The notes: generated from the letters alone by a model not told the origin. A DNA stretch of 43,768 nt from Thiotrichaceae bacterium (GCA_026991885.1 JALXAQ010000196.1:1-43768); one strand, 5' to 3'. Positions 1 to 9,348 are shown, counted from the stretch's first letter. Numbers and translations are program-made.

Positions 1-650
1 AGCGATTCAAGGTTTTTTGTTTTAAATCAGCGCAATCAGCGTAATCAGTTAAATCAGCGATTCAAGGTTTTTTGTTTTAAATCAGCGCAATCAGCGTAAT
101 CAGTTAAATCAGCGATTCAAGGTTTTTTGTTTTAAATCAGCGCAATCAGCGTAATCAGTTAAATCAGCGATTCAAGGTTTTTTGTTTTAAATCAGCGCAA
201 TCAGCGTAATCAGTTAAATCAGCGATTCAAGGTTTTTTGTTTTAAATCAGCGCAATCAGCGTAATCAGTTAAATCAGCGATTCAAGGTTTTTGGTTTTGT
301 TTTAAATCAGCGCAATCAGCGTAATCAGTTAAATCAGCGATTCAAGGTTTTTGATTTTAAATCAGCGCAATCAGCGTAATCAGTTAAATCAGCGATTCAA
401 GGTTTTTGACTTTAAATCAGCGCGCAATCAGCGTAATCAGTCAAACGAAGTAACGAAGTAAATCAGCGATTCAAGGTTTTTGGTTTTGTTTTAAATCAGC
501 GCAATCCGTGTAATCCGTTAAATCAGCGATTCAAGGTTTTTTGTTTTTGTTTTAAATCAGCGCAATCAGCGTAATCCGTTAAATCAGCGATTCAAGGTTT
601 TTGGTTTTAAATCAGCGTAATCCGTAAAATCAGTGATTCAAGGTTTTTTT
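1..650. repeat. Tandem array of ~55-bp unit, about 12 copies
   Basis: Unit starts (agcgattcaagg) are seen at 1, 56, 111, 166, 221, 276, 336, 391, 465, 525 and 586, with a degenerate last start at 632 (agtgattcaagg). The first five units look identical. Later ones diverge by 5-19-bp insertions and aatcag to aatccg changes. Each unit contains a nested aatcagcg/aatcagcgtaatcag motif. The array touches the left window edge and probably continues. There are no unique spacers, so it is a satellite and not CRISPR. It ends just before the HATPase-helicase gene and must form that gene's upstream region. Confidence 0.95.
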
Positions 651-677
651 TTCAACTCAAAACCAACACCCCAAATT

Positions 678-3600
678 ATGCTAACTCTCCAACAAAAAAA
701 ACTATTTCAACGCCTCTCAGCAGATCGCCAACAAAATGCCAAAATCCTTCAAAAAAGCGCCCTGATCGGCATACAAACCGGCATCATCGAAAAATATTCT
801 GATCAAGCCCATTTTATTGATGAACTCCTACAAAACGCCGATGATGTCAAAGCCACTCAAGCCAGATTTATTCTCACTCAAACCGGACTCATTTTCGCCC
901 ATAATGGCAGCATTCACTTCTCCATCACTGATCCCCACTCCGAGCACGAAGACTCTAAAAAAAAACGTTTAGGGCATATTAACGCCATTACTTCCATTGG
1001 ACAATCCAACAAGCATGACACACAAATCGGAAAATTTGGACTCGGATTTAAAGCCGTTTTTCAATACTCCCATGCCCCAGAAATTTATGATCCCCCCTTT
1101 TGCTTTAAAATTGAAAACTTCATAGTGCCACGCCTACTCTCCCGCGATCACCCCAATAGACAAACAAAAGAAACCTTATTTTATTTCCCTTTTCATTCCC
1201 CAACCCAAGCATTTCCCCACATTCTCGACAAATTAAAAAATCTCAACCATGCGCTCCTATTTTTGAGATTTTTAACCGAAATCACTTGGACGACTCCTCA
1301 AACTAATCAAGGAAAATATATTAAAACAATTAAACCCATTTCTGACAAAATCGCTCAAATCAGCATTCAAGCACAACATTTTCTCGTATTCTCCGATCAC
1401 GCCCACAGTATTGCCTATCGTCTCTCTCAACCACCTACCCAAGTTTTATACGAACAACGCTTTCCCATCTACTGCTTTTTCCCCACCAAAGAAATTACCC
1501 CCCTTCGCTTTATCCTCCATGCCCCTTTTTTATTAACCGATAGCCGTGAAACCATTAAACAAAACGAAGACTGGAATAAAAAACTGATTCAAGCACTGGC
1601 TCAATTGACGGTTGACAGCTTAAATACAATCAAATCACTCAATTTGCTCACAGAAGATTTTTTTAATGTCTTACCGATTAACGAAGCTGATTTTCCTAGC
1701 ACTCATTTTTTGAGAGCCCTTTATGAATCCGTTTTAACTTATCTACAATCCGACAAAGCCTTTTTGCCCACCCCAAATGGCGATTATACGACGCGAAATA
1801 ATGCCTATTTGGCGGAAAATCCTGCCTTAATTAATTTATTAACTTCTGAACAATTAAGTCATTTAGTCAAAAACAAAAATGCACAATGGGTATTGTTTTG
1901 TCCACAAACCACTGCACCCACATTATGGCAATATGTCAAACGTCACCTGATCAATCAAGAACTCAATTCAGATAAATTGCTACGACATCTCACCAAAAGC
2001 TTTATCCAAGCACAAACTGATGAATGGTTGATTCAATTATATACTTATTTATTTTTAGAAAAAGCCCCTCAAAATGAACTACTCAAAACTAAACCCATTT
2101 TGCGACTCAAAAATGGCAAAATCGTTTCTGCCTATAATCGCGCAGGCAAAATACAAGTCTATTTACCCACTGAACACCCATCAGATTATCCCACCCTAAA
2201 TCCTTGTTTTGTCAAACATGAAAAATCATTACAATTTTTACAAGCACTCGGATTAGATAAACCTAAAGCATACGAAGAAATTAAATATTACATTTTGCCC
2301 AAATATCAACAAGATGGAGAAATAACGCCGGCGGTGATGCGCCAAGATTTTCAAAAATTATTCACTTATTTTTTAAATTGTACTTGGCAACAAAAAAAAG
2401 AATATCTCAATCAACTCAAAAACCTAGCCTTTTGTCGTGCCCGCTATTTTGCAGATAACACAATAGCGCGTGTTGCGCCAGAACAAGTTTATTTTAAAAC
2501 TGATAAATTAGTAAACTATTTTAGCCAATTTCCCACGATTTATTTTTTAGACAGCGAATTTTATCAAGCTTATGATAAAAAATTTTTTAAAGCATTAGGC
2601 GTTGCCGACAAACCTAGACTGATAAAAATAAAAGCCAAGCTATCAACACGCGCAGCCATACATCAAGGGCATTGTACGCATGACTATTATCATTTTTTGA
2701 AATACACTTATGATTATGACATTGAAGGCTTAAATGCTTTTCTCAGTGAGATGACGTTAGAAAAATCAAAAATATTATGGCATTTTTTAGTCAAACTGAT
2801 TGAAGACAATCAAGAACAAGATATTTTTAAAGGGCAATATCATTGGTTTTATCGACGCGACAAATATTATTATTTTGATGCCAAATTTTTAAACACTTTA
2901 CGAGAAAACTCATGGCTTTATAATCAGCATCACTGTCTTAATGCGACAGAAATAAGCTTGCCACAATTGGCGCTCAATTATGATACGCATAGTGAGGGGG
3001 CTCTTATTTTAATAAAAAAATTAGAAATTCAATCGCCCAAAGCGCCGACAGGTAAACGGGCACAATTAGAAGAACAATTAGCCCAAAAAATTGAAGCCCT
3101 CAATCAAATTGAAATCTTAGAATCCAATCTGATTGAAACGGAAAAATATAGCCTAAAATGGTTTAAGCTTTTGTTAGAATTAGAATATTTACTGAATCAA
3201 GAGCGTACTCAGATGGGCAAAAAAATGCGCCTCAAATTCAGCAAAGTCGAGCCTAATTCAAAAAGAATACTGTTCCTCAAAAATCCTACCCGTTATATTC
3301 CCTCTATCCTAGAAGATATTGATGATTTATCATTACAATTAAATTTTGGCACAAAAACCAAAAATCTGATGATCGATATAATCAGCGTCAAAGAATCGAG
3401 CTTAGGTGTTCGACTGAAATTGCCGGCTGATGGGATAGATTTCAAAAAAGTACAAAGTGCTGTGATTGTGATTAAAAATCCAAGCTTTTTATTAGAACAT
3501 CTCAAAGTGTTATTTCGGCCATTGCCTGATGAAGTTAATTTGCAATCCAATTTAACCGAAAAAATTGAATTTATTTTTGGTCCACCGGGCACGGGAAAAA

Positions 3601-4871
3601 CGACTTATTTAGCTCAAAAAAAAATATTGCCTTTGATGCAAAAGGATTTAAAAATTTTAGTACTGACACCGACGAATAAAGTAGCGGATGTTTTAGTCAG
3701 AAAAATGATGCCGGAGACTGATTGGCTCATACGCTTTGGCGTGACTGGAGATAAGGAGATAGAGGCGGCTGGCTTATTAAAAGAAAAAACGTTTGAAATA
3801 AAACAAGTCAAAAAATGCGTCGTTGTCACCACGATAGCGCGATTTTTATATGATGGATTTTCTAGTTGTAAACTCAAAGACTATAAATGGGATTTTATCC
3901 TATTTGATGAAGCCTCTATGATTATGTTGGCACAAATGGCGTATGTACTTTATCAACAAAAGAATTGTCGTTTTATAGTGGCAGGCGATCCCTTTCAAAT
4001 ACAACCTGTGGTGCTAGCGGATGCGTGGAAAGCAGAAAATATTTATAGCTTGGTTGAACTCAATAACTTTCAATCACCCCAAACGGTGCCCCATCATTTT
4101 CCAATCACTCAATTGACGACACAATATAGAAGCCTAGCACCGGTAGGCAACTTATTCAGTCAATTTAGCTATTTTGGTTTATTAGATCACCACCGCAAAC
4201 AACGCATTGCACAATTGGAGGGATTTAATGAAATTACACTGATAAAATTTCCAGTGAATCCATTTAACAACATTTATCGTTCTCGACGCATAGACGGTGG
4301 TGGTGCTTATCACATTTATTCGGCGATTTTGACGGTTGAATTGGCACTTTATTTATCGAAGCAAACGGTGTGTCAAATAGGGATCGTTTGCCCCTACATG
4401 ACACAAGCGACATTAGTGGAAAAAATGATAGCGGCGCAACAATCTGAGCCACAAAAAATTGTGACTGGCACAGTACACCGCTTTCAAGGGGATGAATTTG
4501 ATGTGATTTTAAATTTATTTAATGCCCCTCCTCAGATTAGTTCAAATATATTCTTGAATAAACAAAATATATTAAATGTTGCGATAAGTCGCGCCAAAGA
4601 TTATCTGATTTTGATTATTCCAGATATTGGGGGTTTAGATAAGATAAAACGATTGGAGACGATTCTCAAAGGGGATGATTTCAAGCCTTATTTTCAAGAA
4701 TTCACGGCTGCGGAGATAGAAAAAATGATATTTAAGCAAAGCAATTATATTGATGACAATGCGTTTATTGTGCCTCATCAAAAGGTGAATGTTTATGGTA
4801 AGGCGGTGAAAAAATATGAAGTTAGGATGGATGATAAGGCGGTTGATATTCGGTTGGATGTCCAAAGCTAA
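678..4871 (+). CDS. Sacsin/Hsp90-like ATPase fused to UPF1-like SF1 helicase
   Basis: This is a 1397-aa protein with two ATPase modules. The N-terminus is a GHKL/sacsin-type ATP-binding domain: N-box ELLQNADD near residue 49 and the glycine-rich QIGKFGLGFKAVF near residue 116. About 750 residues follow that I do not recognise; a stretch near 800-870 rich in E, K, L and Q may be coiled coil. The C-terminal part is a superfamily-1 helicase: Walker A GPPGTGKT (about 968), Walker B FDEAS (about 1077), GDPFQIQP, TTQYRS, HRFQGDEFD and NVAISRAKD. I chose ATG 678; an in-frame GTG at 633 lies inside the last tandem-repeat unit. No signal peptide or membrane segment is seen. The stop lies inside a palindrome. 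Large ATPase-helicase fusions of this type are usually accessory and often defence-linked; that role is inferred. I see no clear nuclease motif. Confidence 0.85.
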   Translation: MLTLQQKKLFQRLSADRQQNAKILQKSALIGIQTGIIEKYSDQAHFIDELLQNADDVKATQARFILTQTGLIFAHNGSIHFSITDPHSEHEDSKKKRLGHINAITSIGQSNKHDTQIGKFGLGFKAVFQYSHAPEIYDPPFCFKIENFIVPRLLSRDHPNRQTKETLFYFPFHSPTQAFPHILDKLKNLNHALLFLRFLTEITWTTPQTNQGKYIKTIKPISDKIAQISIQAQHFLVFSDHAHSIAYRLSQPPTQVLYEQRFPIYCFFPTKEITPLRFILHAPFLLTDSRETIKQNEDWNKKLIQALAQLTVDSLNTIKSLNLLTEDFFNVLPINEADFPSTHFLRALYESVLTYLQSDKAFLPTPNGDYTTRNNAYLAENPALINLLTSEQLSHLVKNKNAQWVLFCPQTTAPTLWQYVKRHLINQELNSDKLLRHLTKSFIQAQTDEWLIQLYTYLFLEKAPQNELLKTKPILRLKNGKIVSAYNRAGKIQVYLPTEHPSDYPTLNPCFVKHEKSLQFLQALGLDKPKAYEEIKYYILPKYQQDGEITPAVMRQDFQKLFTYFLNCTWQQKKEYLNQLKNLAFCRARYFADNTIARVAPEQVYFKTDKLVNYFSQFPTIYFLDSEFYQAYDKKFFKALGVADKPRLIKIKAKLSTRAAIHQGHCTHDYYHFLKYTYDYDIEGLNAFLSEMTLEKSKILWHFLVKLIEDNQEQDIFKGQYHWFYRRDKYYYFDAKFLNTLRENSWLYNQHHCLNATEISLPQLALNYDTHSEGALILIKKLEIQSPKAPTGKRAQLEEQLAQKIEALNQIEILESNLIETEKYSLKWFKLLLELEYLLNQERTQMGKKMRLKFSKVEPNSKRILFLKNPTRYIPSILEDIDDLSLQLNFGTKTKNLMIDIISVKESSLGVRLKLPADGIDFKKVQSAVIVIKNPSFLLEHLKVLFRPLPDEVNLQSNLTEKIEFIFGPPGTGKTTYLAQKKILPLMQKDLKILVLTPTNKVADVLVRKMMPETDWLIRFGVTGDKEIEAAGLLKEKTFEIKQVKKCVVVTTIARFLYDGFSSCKLKDYKWDFILFDEASMIMLAQMAYVLYQQKNCRFIVAGDPFQIQPVVLADAWKAENIYSLVELNNFQSPQTVPHHFPITQLTTQYRSLAPVGNLFSQFSYFGLLDHHRKQRIAQLEGFNEITLIKFPVNPFNNIYRSRRIDGGGAYHIYSAILTVELALYLSKQTVCQIGIVCPYMTQATLVEKMIAAQQSEPQKIVTGTVHRFQGDEFDVILNLFNAPPQISSNIFLNKQNILNVAISRAKDYLILIIPDIGGLDKIKRLETILKGDDFKPYFQEFTAAEIEKMIFKQSNYIDDNAFIVPHQKVNVYGKAVKKYEVRMDDKAVDIRLDVQS

Positions 4872-4884
4872 AGCTTTGGACTCC
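4860..4884. repeat. Dispersed palindrome, family A
   Basis: Arms gtccaaagct and agctttggac with a 2-nt centre, followed by tcc. The left arm encodes the last residues and TAA stop of the helicase gene. It lies between convergent genes and could act as a bidirectional terminator. Confidence 0.8.
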
Positions 4885-4893
4885 ATAAAAATG

Positions 4894-5694
4894 TTATGAT
4901 TTATCTGGTTTTTGGGATAAATATTCTTCAATCACTTGTCGTGGAATACCTTTTAAGCGTTCAGTTGTAGGTACCCCTTTTAAGCGTTCAGTTGTAGGTA
5001 CCCCTTTTAAGCGCTCATCAGGTGATAACAAGTGAAGATGATCTCTAGTATAATCTCTCTCAAAATCTTCCCAAGTATAAGACATACTAACCCCCTCTTG
5101 TTGGTATAACTCGTACAAGCGATTTAGTACGGATTGTTGTTTGGAATAATGCCAATGATAATATTTATCTCCATAGACAAACTTATCCGCTTTACCACCA
5201 AATAACTGCCATAAGGCATTTTCAGGTGTTTTGGGCATTCGACTTAAGACGATTAATCGTATTAAACAAAAGCCTAATTTAATATCATAGACGCCGTCTT
5301 GGATTTTTTGGAGATGAATCTCATCACTTAGGTTGTGTGGATAACGGGTACTGACGGCATAAAGTTTAAAATCGGAAACGGGTAATAAGTCATCCAAAGA
5401 GGGACTTATTTGTTTTCGATAGTTGACATAATGCCCAATCAATTCGGAAAGTGCCCATTCATTGAACGGCTCTCGTAAGGATTTATACGTTAATAAATTG
5501 TATGGCGCTAATTTGTCCAAGCCATCAGGCAATTTTTTGATCGGTTTGCCTTCCGTTTTTTTAATAATCACCACATCTAAGAATTGTTTTTTAAACGTCA
5601 GCTCTTTTTCCAATTCTACTTGAAAATCTGAATCAGTAAAAAAATCGGTCAATGTCAACCCAAAAACGCGATGCCAGTCTATTTGTTTTGCCAT
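4894..5694 (-). CDS. PD-(D/E)XK-like protein with LKGVPTTER repeat tail
   Basis: A 266-aa protein with no signal peptide. Near residues 13-45 it shows FTDSDFQVELEKEL followed by a hydrophobic strand FLDVVIIKK, a pattern compatible with the core of PD-(D/E)XK nuclease-fold families common in cyanobacteria and Beggiatoaceae. That assignment is by resemblance. The C-terminus has three copies of a 9-residue unit (ERLKGVPTT) encoded by an exact-looking 27-bp repeat at 4951-5031. Similar ERLKGL-type tails occur in Rpn/DUF4351-like proteins. The gene converges on the HATPase-helicase with 22 bp between stops. No Shine-Dalgarno is obvious before ATG 5694. Activity is unknown. Confidence 0.7.
   Translation of the reverse strand: MAKQIDWHRVFGLTLTDFFTDSDFQVELEKELTFKKQFLDVVIIKKTEGKPIKKLPDGLDKLAPYNLLTYKSLREPFNEWALSELIGHYVNYRKQISPSLDDLLPVSDFKLYAVSTRYPHNLSDEIHLQKIQDGVYDIKLGFCLIRLIVLSRMPKTPENALWQLFGGKADKFVYGDKYYHWHYSKQQSVLNRLYELYQQEGVSMSYTWEDFERDYTRDHLHLLSPDERLKGVPTTERLKGVPTTERLKGIPRQVIEEYLSQKPDKS
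4951..5031. repeat. 27-bp coding minisatellite, three units
   Basis: The string ttttaagcgt recurs at 4951 and 4978 and as ttttaagcgc at 5005, so the spacing is exactly 27 bp and the frame is kept. It encodes the 9-residue repeat in the tail of the minus-strand gene. Copy-number change would alter tail length without a frameshift. Confidence 0.9.
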
Positions 5695-6001
5695 ATTTTT
5701 GTTCTACTATTTTGCCTTTATTTTCAAAACGGTTTATTTATAATGTTTGACGCACCTAATGTCAAGTCCCGATTATAGCAACTTTAGGAGCCCTCGATTT
5801 AATTCAGACGTCTCGTCCAAACCGAAGGTGGACACCTCAATATATGAGCGTTTATAAACAAATTATGAGTACTATAAGTATTATAAGCGTTTTATAAGTC
5901 ACGCTATTTTAGTTATATTATTGAAAATATTAGTTTTTATAAATGGTACACTTATTGCCTTGATACTGGCAAACCCATTTGAGACAATAAAGGAGTAAGC
6001 C
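5695..6001. other. Intergenic region between divergent genes
   Basis: About 307 bp with no gene that I can support. It is AT-rich, with three tataag strings at about 5873-5900 and a ttgaaa at 5921. No hexamer pair has good spacing. A clear ribosome binding site (aaaggag, 5990-5996) serves the gene at 6002. Confidence 0.6.
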
Positions 6002-6727
6002 ATGAATAAGAAATTTCAACTATTACTGATATTAGTCATTGTTAGCGTGCTTTTAGTCATTACTATAATGGAGCCCGCACTTGCTCGCCCAGGTGGAAGA
6101 ATTTCGTCTGGGAATGGTGGAGGTTGGGCTGGGGTGTTACCGTTTTTGATTTATATTGTTGTCTATCTTTTTGCTTTGCCATACGCATGGTATGTGATTT
6201 CACAAAGAAATGCGGCTGAAAGTCGCACTTTAAAAGACTTGCGCCAATTGGCACCGCGCCACGACTTGTTTGATTGGATAAGATTGGAAAATCGCATTCA
6301 GTCTTGTTTTCAAAAAGTACATGTCGCCTGGCATCAGGGAAATCTGGATGAGGTCTCTGAATGTATGACTAACAAGTACCGGCAAGAACAACAATCGGAT
6401 TATCTTGATAAATGGGCGCAAGAAGGACTCATTAATCACTGTGAAGTCGAGACTATTAGGAGTATCCAACCGCTATTTTTAGCTCATCCAGAGCAAGAGA
6501 TGGAAGGTTCTAAGCTTGTGGTTGCTATTACCGCCAAGATGGAAGATTATCTGGAAGACCGGTATACCGGTAAGATCGTAAAAGGCGATAAAGAATTTAA
6601 GGATGTAGACACCATTTGGACTTTTGTCATTCAAAATGGAAAATGGGTGCTTGCTAATATTGAGGATAGTCGTTCATCTTTGTTATTAGATTATGCGCGA
6701 GCCCACAATGAACTGCCTGTCAATTAG
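6002..6727 (+). CDS. Membrane-anchored Tim44-like domain protein
   Basis: 241 aa. Residues 7-28 form a hydrophobic signal or anchor ending in ALA. A glycine-rich stretch (about 31-42) and a second membrane segment (about 43-66, PFLIYIVVYLFALPYAWYV) follow. The soluble part (about 95-235) resembles the Tim44-like/SNTF2 fold: FQKVHVAWHQGNLDEVSECMTN, then VVAITAKMEDYLEDR, then VDTIWTFVIQNGKWVLANI. In bacteria this domain is found in inner-membrane proteins of uncertain function. The start is fixed by aaaggag 6 bp upstream of the ATG. It stands alone, followed by a strong palindrome that probably terminates it. Confidence 0.8.
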   Translation: MNKKFQLLLILVIVSVLLVITIMEPALARPGGRISSGNGGGWAGVLPFLIYIVVYLFALPYAWYVISQRNAAESRTLKDLRQLAPRHDLFDWIRLENRIQSCFQKVHVAWHQGNLDEVSECMTNKYRQEQQSDYLDKWAQEGLINHCEVETIRSIQPLFLAHPEQEMEGSKLVVAITAKMEDYLEDRYTGKIVKGDKEFKDVDTIWTFVIQNGKWVLANIEDSRSSLLLDYARAHNELPVN

Positions 6728-6730
6728 TGC

Positions 6731-6792
6731 CCAAGATAAATCTGGCCGACTCCGAATACCCGATTTTTTGGAGTCGGCCAGATTTATCTTGG
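6731..6792. terminator. Long perfect hairpin, 23-bp arms (family A variant)
   Basis: The left arm 6731-6753 begins ccaagataaatctgg and ends gactcc. The right arm 6770-6792 is its exact reverse complement. The 16-nt loop ends in a T run. It follows the Tim44-like gene by 3 bp and precedes the hybrid kinase, so it is a likely terminator. It is the usual family-A palindrome expanded by tggcc/ggcca. Confidence 0.8.
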
Positions 6793-6828
6793 ACGGGCGC
6801 GATCCCAGATTAAAAAAATTCAATCATT

Positions 6829-8883
6829 ATGAAAAAAAATATTTTAAGCAAAATTCCCATACAACTATTCCTGATAGTCCCATTTGTTATACAAATCATC
6901 CTTGCAATGGGCTTAACCGGCTATCTATCGTTTCGAGCTGGACAACAAGCCGTCAATGACCTTACTATTCAATTACATAACCAAATCTCTTCCCGCATCC
7001 AACAACATCTCAATACTCCCCATCAAATCAACAAAAATAACATCAATGAATTTTTGCAAAAAATAAGCCCCTTTGGAAAAACATTCATCATAGAACGCTC
7101 AGGACTAATCAAACCACTCAATGGAAAAGAACGGCTCATTCGCTTAGCCTTTCAGCGTTTGACTGAACTCAATGAAATCTCCGATAGCCAGCAACTTGAG
7201 ATTGAAATTGACGGAGAGCGACACCTCTTGCAAGTCTTGCCCAACCTTGATTGGCTCATTATAACAACAATATCGGAGACCGAATTTATGCAACCAATCA
7301 ATGCCAACATCCGCACGACAATCTTACTGACTTTGCTGGCTATAGGCATAGCTATAGGCGTTGGCATCCTCACAGCACGCTGGATTAAGCGAACCGATGA
7401 AGTCGGAGAATTAGCTTACTCCTTTAATTATATGGTAAGTCAACTACAAGAGACATTTCAAACCTTGGAAAAACGAGTTAAAGAGCGGACAGCTGAATTG
7501 GCGAAAGCTAAAAAAAAAGCTGAAGTCGCCAATCAAGCAAAAAGTACATTTCTTGCCAATATGAGCCATGAACTCCGCTCCCCCCTGAATGCGATTTTAG
7601 GTTTTACCCAAATAATGACTCGCAGTCAAACATTATCCCAAGAACAACGAGAAAATTTAAATATTATTAGCCGCAGCGGAGAACACTTATTGACACTGAT
7701 TAACCAAGTGCTGGATTTATCCAAGATTGAAGCGGGACATATGAGCCTCAATGAAAAAAACTTTGATCTCTATCGCCTACTTGATGAACTGATCGACATG
7801 TTTCAACTCAAAGCCGATGACAAACATTTACAACTATTATTTGAGCGTCAAGCCTCGGTACCGCAATATATCCGCACTGATGAAGTCAAATTGCGTCAAG
7901 TGCTGATTAATTTGCTGAATAATGCGTTAAAATTCACAAATGAAGGGACTATCTCTGTAAGAATTAAGCCAGTCGAAAGCGATAAACTTATGTTTGAAGT
8001 GGAAGACACAGGAGCCGGCATAGCACCGACAGAATTGAACAATATTTTTAAAGCCTTTGTGCAGACACAAACCGGTCAACAGACACAAGAAGGCACCGGA
8101 TTAGGTTTAGCGATTAGTCGTCAGTTTGTACAATATATGGGCGGAGACATACAAGTTGAAAGTGAAGAAGGGCGTGGCACGACATTCAAATTTGATATTC
8201 ACATCGTTGAAGCGACTAAAGTTGCTGAGCCAGACAAACGTTTAGAGCGCCGAGTGATAGCACTTGAAGCGGGGCAACCGCACTACCAGATTCTAATAGT
8301 GGATGACAAATGGACTAATCGCCAAATATTGACAAAACTCCTAAAACCGTTGGGATTTGAAGTGCGAGAAGCGGCTAATGGTTTGGAAGCGATTGAAATC
8401 TTGAAAGAATTTGAACCGCAACTGATTTGGATGGATATGCGGATGCCCGTGATGGATGGCTATGAAGCGACCCAAAAAATAAAAGCCACAGGACAAGCGA
8501 CGACGATCATTGCCTTAACGGCCAGTAGCTTGCCGATTGCAGCCGGTTGCGATGACTTTTTACGCAAACCCTTCCGTGAGTCTGACATTTTTGAGCTGAT
8601 GAAAAAACATATCGGGGTGCGCTATGTCTATGAAGAAGAGATAGAAACAATCGCCCCGACGGAAGTGTTAACGCCAGAAACGCTGACGGTTTTACCGAGC
8701 GAGTGGCTCAGGGCACTACGTGAAGCCGCAGAACGGGCGGATGGGGATAACATTTACGAATTGCTTGAACAAATTAAGCCGGATCATGCAGCATTAGCTG
8801 AATCCATAGCCGCTTTAGTCGATGATTTTGAATTTGATAAATTGATCGAAATAGGCGATAAATCGCCTACTACGAACAGTTAG
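6829..8883 (+). CDS. Hybrid sensor histidine kinase with shortened sensor/HAMP
   Basis: 684 aa. Membrane segments at about 10-34 and 163-183 flank a periplasmic region of about 125 residues that resembles a shortened Cache domain (NKNN, then SPFGKTFIIERSG). HAMP appears to lack its first helix and connector: ARWIKR at 183-188 runs straight into TDEVGELAYSFNYM. A coiled coil leads to HisKA (H247 in SHELRSP) and HATPase (NLLNNALKF 361-369, DTGAGIA 393-399, GTGLGLAIS). A receiver domain starts at about 487, with D536 in WMDMRMP and KPF at 580-582. In the receiver, TASSLPIAAGCDDF looks about 8 residues shorter than usual. A helical tail (about 635-684) could be an Hpt-like module. No Shine-Dalgarno is evident. 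It probably feeds the two downstream regulators. Confidence 0.88.
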   Translation: MKKNILSKIPIQLFLIVPFVIQIILAMGLTGYLSFRAGQQAVNDLTIQLHNQISSRIQQHLNTPHQINKNNINEFLQKISPFGKTFIIERSGLIKPLNGKERLIRLAFQRLTELNEISDSQQLEIEIDGERHLLQVLPNLDWLIITTISETEFMQPINANIRTTILLTLLAIGIAIGVGILTARWIKRTDEVGELAYSFNYMVSQLQETFQTLEKRVKERTAELAKAKKKAEVANQAKSTFLANMSHELRSPLNAILGFTQIMTRSQTLSQEQRENLNIISRSGEHLLTLINQVLDLSKIEAGHMSLNEKNFDLYRLLDELIDMFQLKADDKHLQLLFERQASVPQYIRTDEVKLRQVLINLLNNALKFTNEGTISVRIKPVESDKLMFEVEDTGAGIAPTELNNIFKAFVQTQTGQQTQEGTGLGLAISRQFVQYMGGDIQVESEEGRGTTFKFDIHIVEATKVAEPDKRLERRVIALEAGQPHYQILIVDDKWTNRQILTKLLKPLGFEVREAANGLEAIEILKEFEPQLIWMDMRMPVMDGYEATQKIKATGQATTIIALTASSLPIAAGCDDFLRKPFRESDIFELMKKHIGVRYVYEEEIETIAPTEVLTPETLTVLPSEWLRALREAAERADGDNIYELLEQIKPDHAALAESIAALVDDFEFDKLIEIGDKSPTTNS

Positions 8884-9348
8884 AATGTTGTTTCGGGAAT
8901 GGAGCTGATTTCCCGATACGAAGTCAGCGAAGCTAAACCTCTTTAACTACAGGGATTTTTTTTTAGCAGAGATAAGTCAAAACATTTACTACAGGGATTG
9001 ATTTTTAGCAGGGATAAGTCAAAACATTTACTACAGGGATTGATTTTTAGCAGGGATAAGTCAAAACATTTACTAGAATGTTGTTTCTGGAATGGAACTC
9101 AGCGGATTTCCTCCCGTAGGGCTCTTGAAGTCAGCGAAGCTAAACAACAAAATGTTTTGACTTATCCCTGCTAAAAAAAAATCCCTGTAGTTAATGTTTT
9201 AAAGAGGTTTAGCTTCGCTGACTTCGTATCTGGAAATCCGCTCCATTCCCGATACGAAGTCAGCAAAGCTAAACATAAACAACAAAAATTGATCGATTTG
9301 ACCTCGTAAATTTTTGGAGTTGGCCAGATTTATCTTGGGAGAAAAAAC
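8884..9348. repeat. Complex repeat block: tandem units inside a large inverted repeat
   Basis: No gene is visible. A ~41-42-bp unit (actacagggat...agcagggataagtcaaaacattt) starts at 8947, 8988 and 9030, with a partial at 9072. The segment 8895-8986 is repeated in inverted orientation at 9151-9250, nearly identical apart from a 9-nt insertion. Two further partial copies (gaagtcagcgaagctaaac) sit at about 9129-9145 and 9255-9275. A half copy of palindrome family A (ggagttggccagatttatct) lies at 9316-9338, just before the next start codon. Confidence 0.88.

Noticed and set aside
1-650. Possible CRISPR array
   Set aside because: The full 55-bp unit is repeated with no unique spacers, and no cas genes are nearby.
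633-677. GTG start 15 codons upstream for the HATPase-helicase
   Set aside because: It lies inside the last degenerate tandem-repeat unit; the added residues are repeat-derived. ATG 678 is more plausible.
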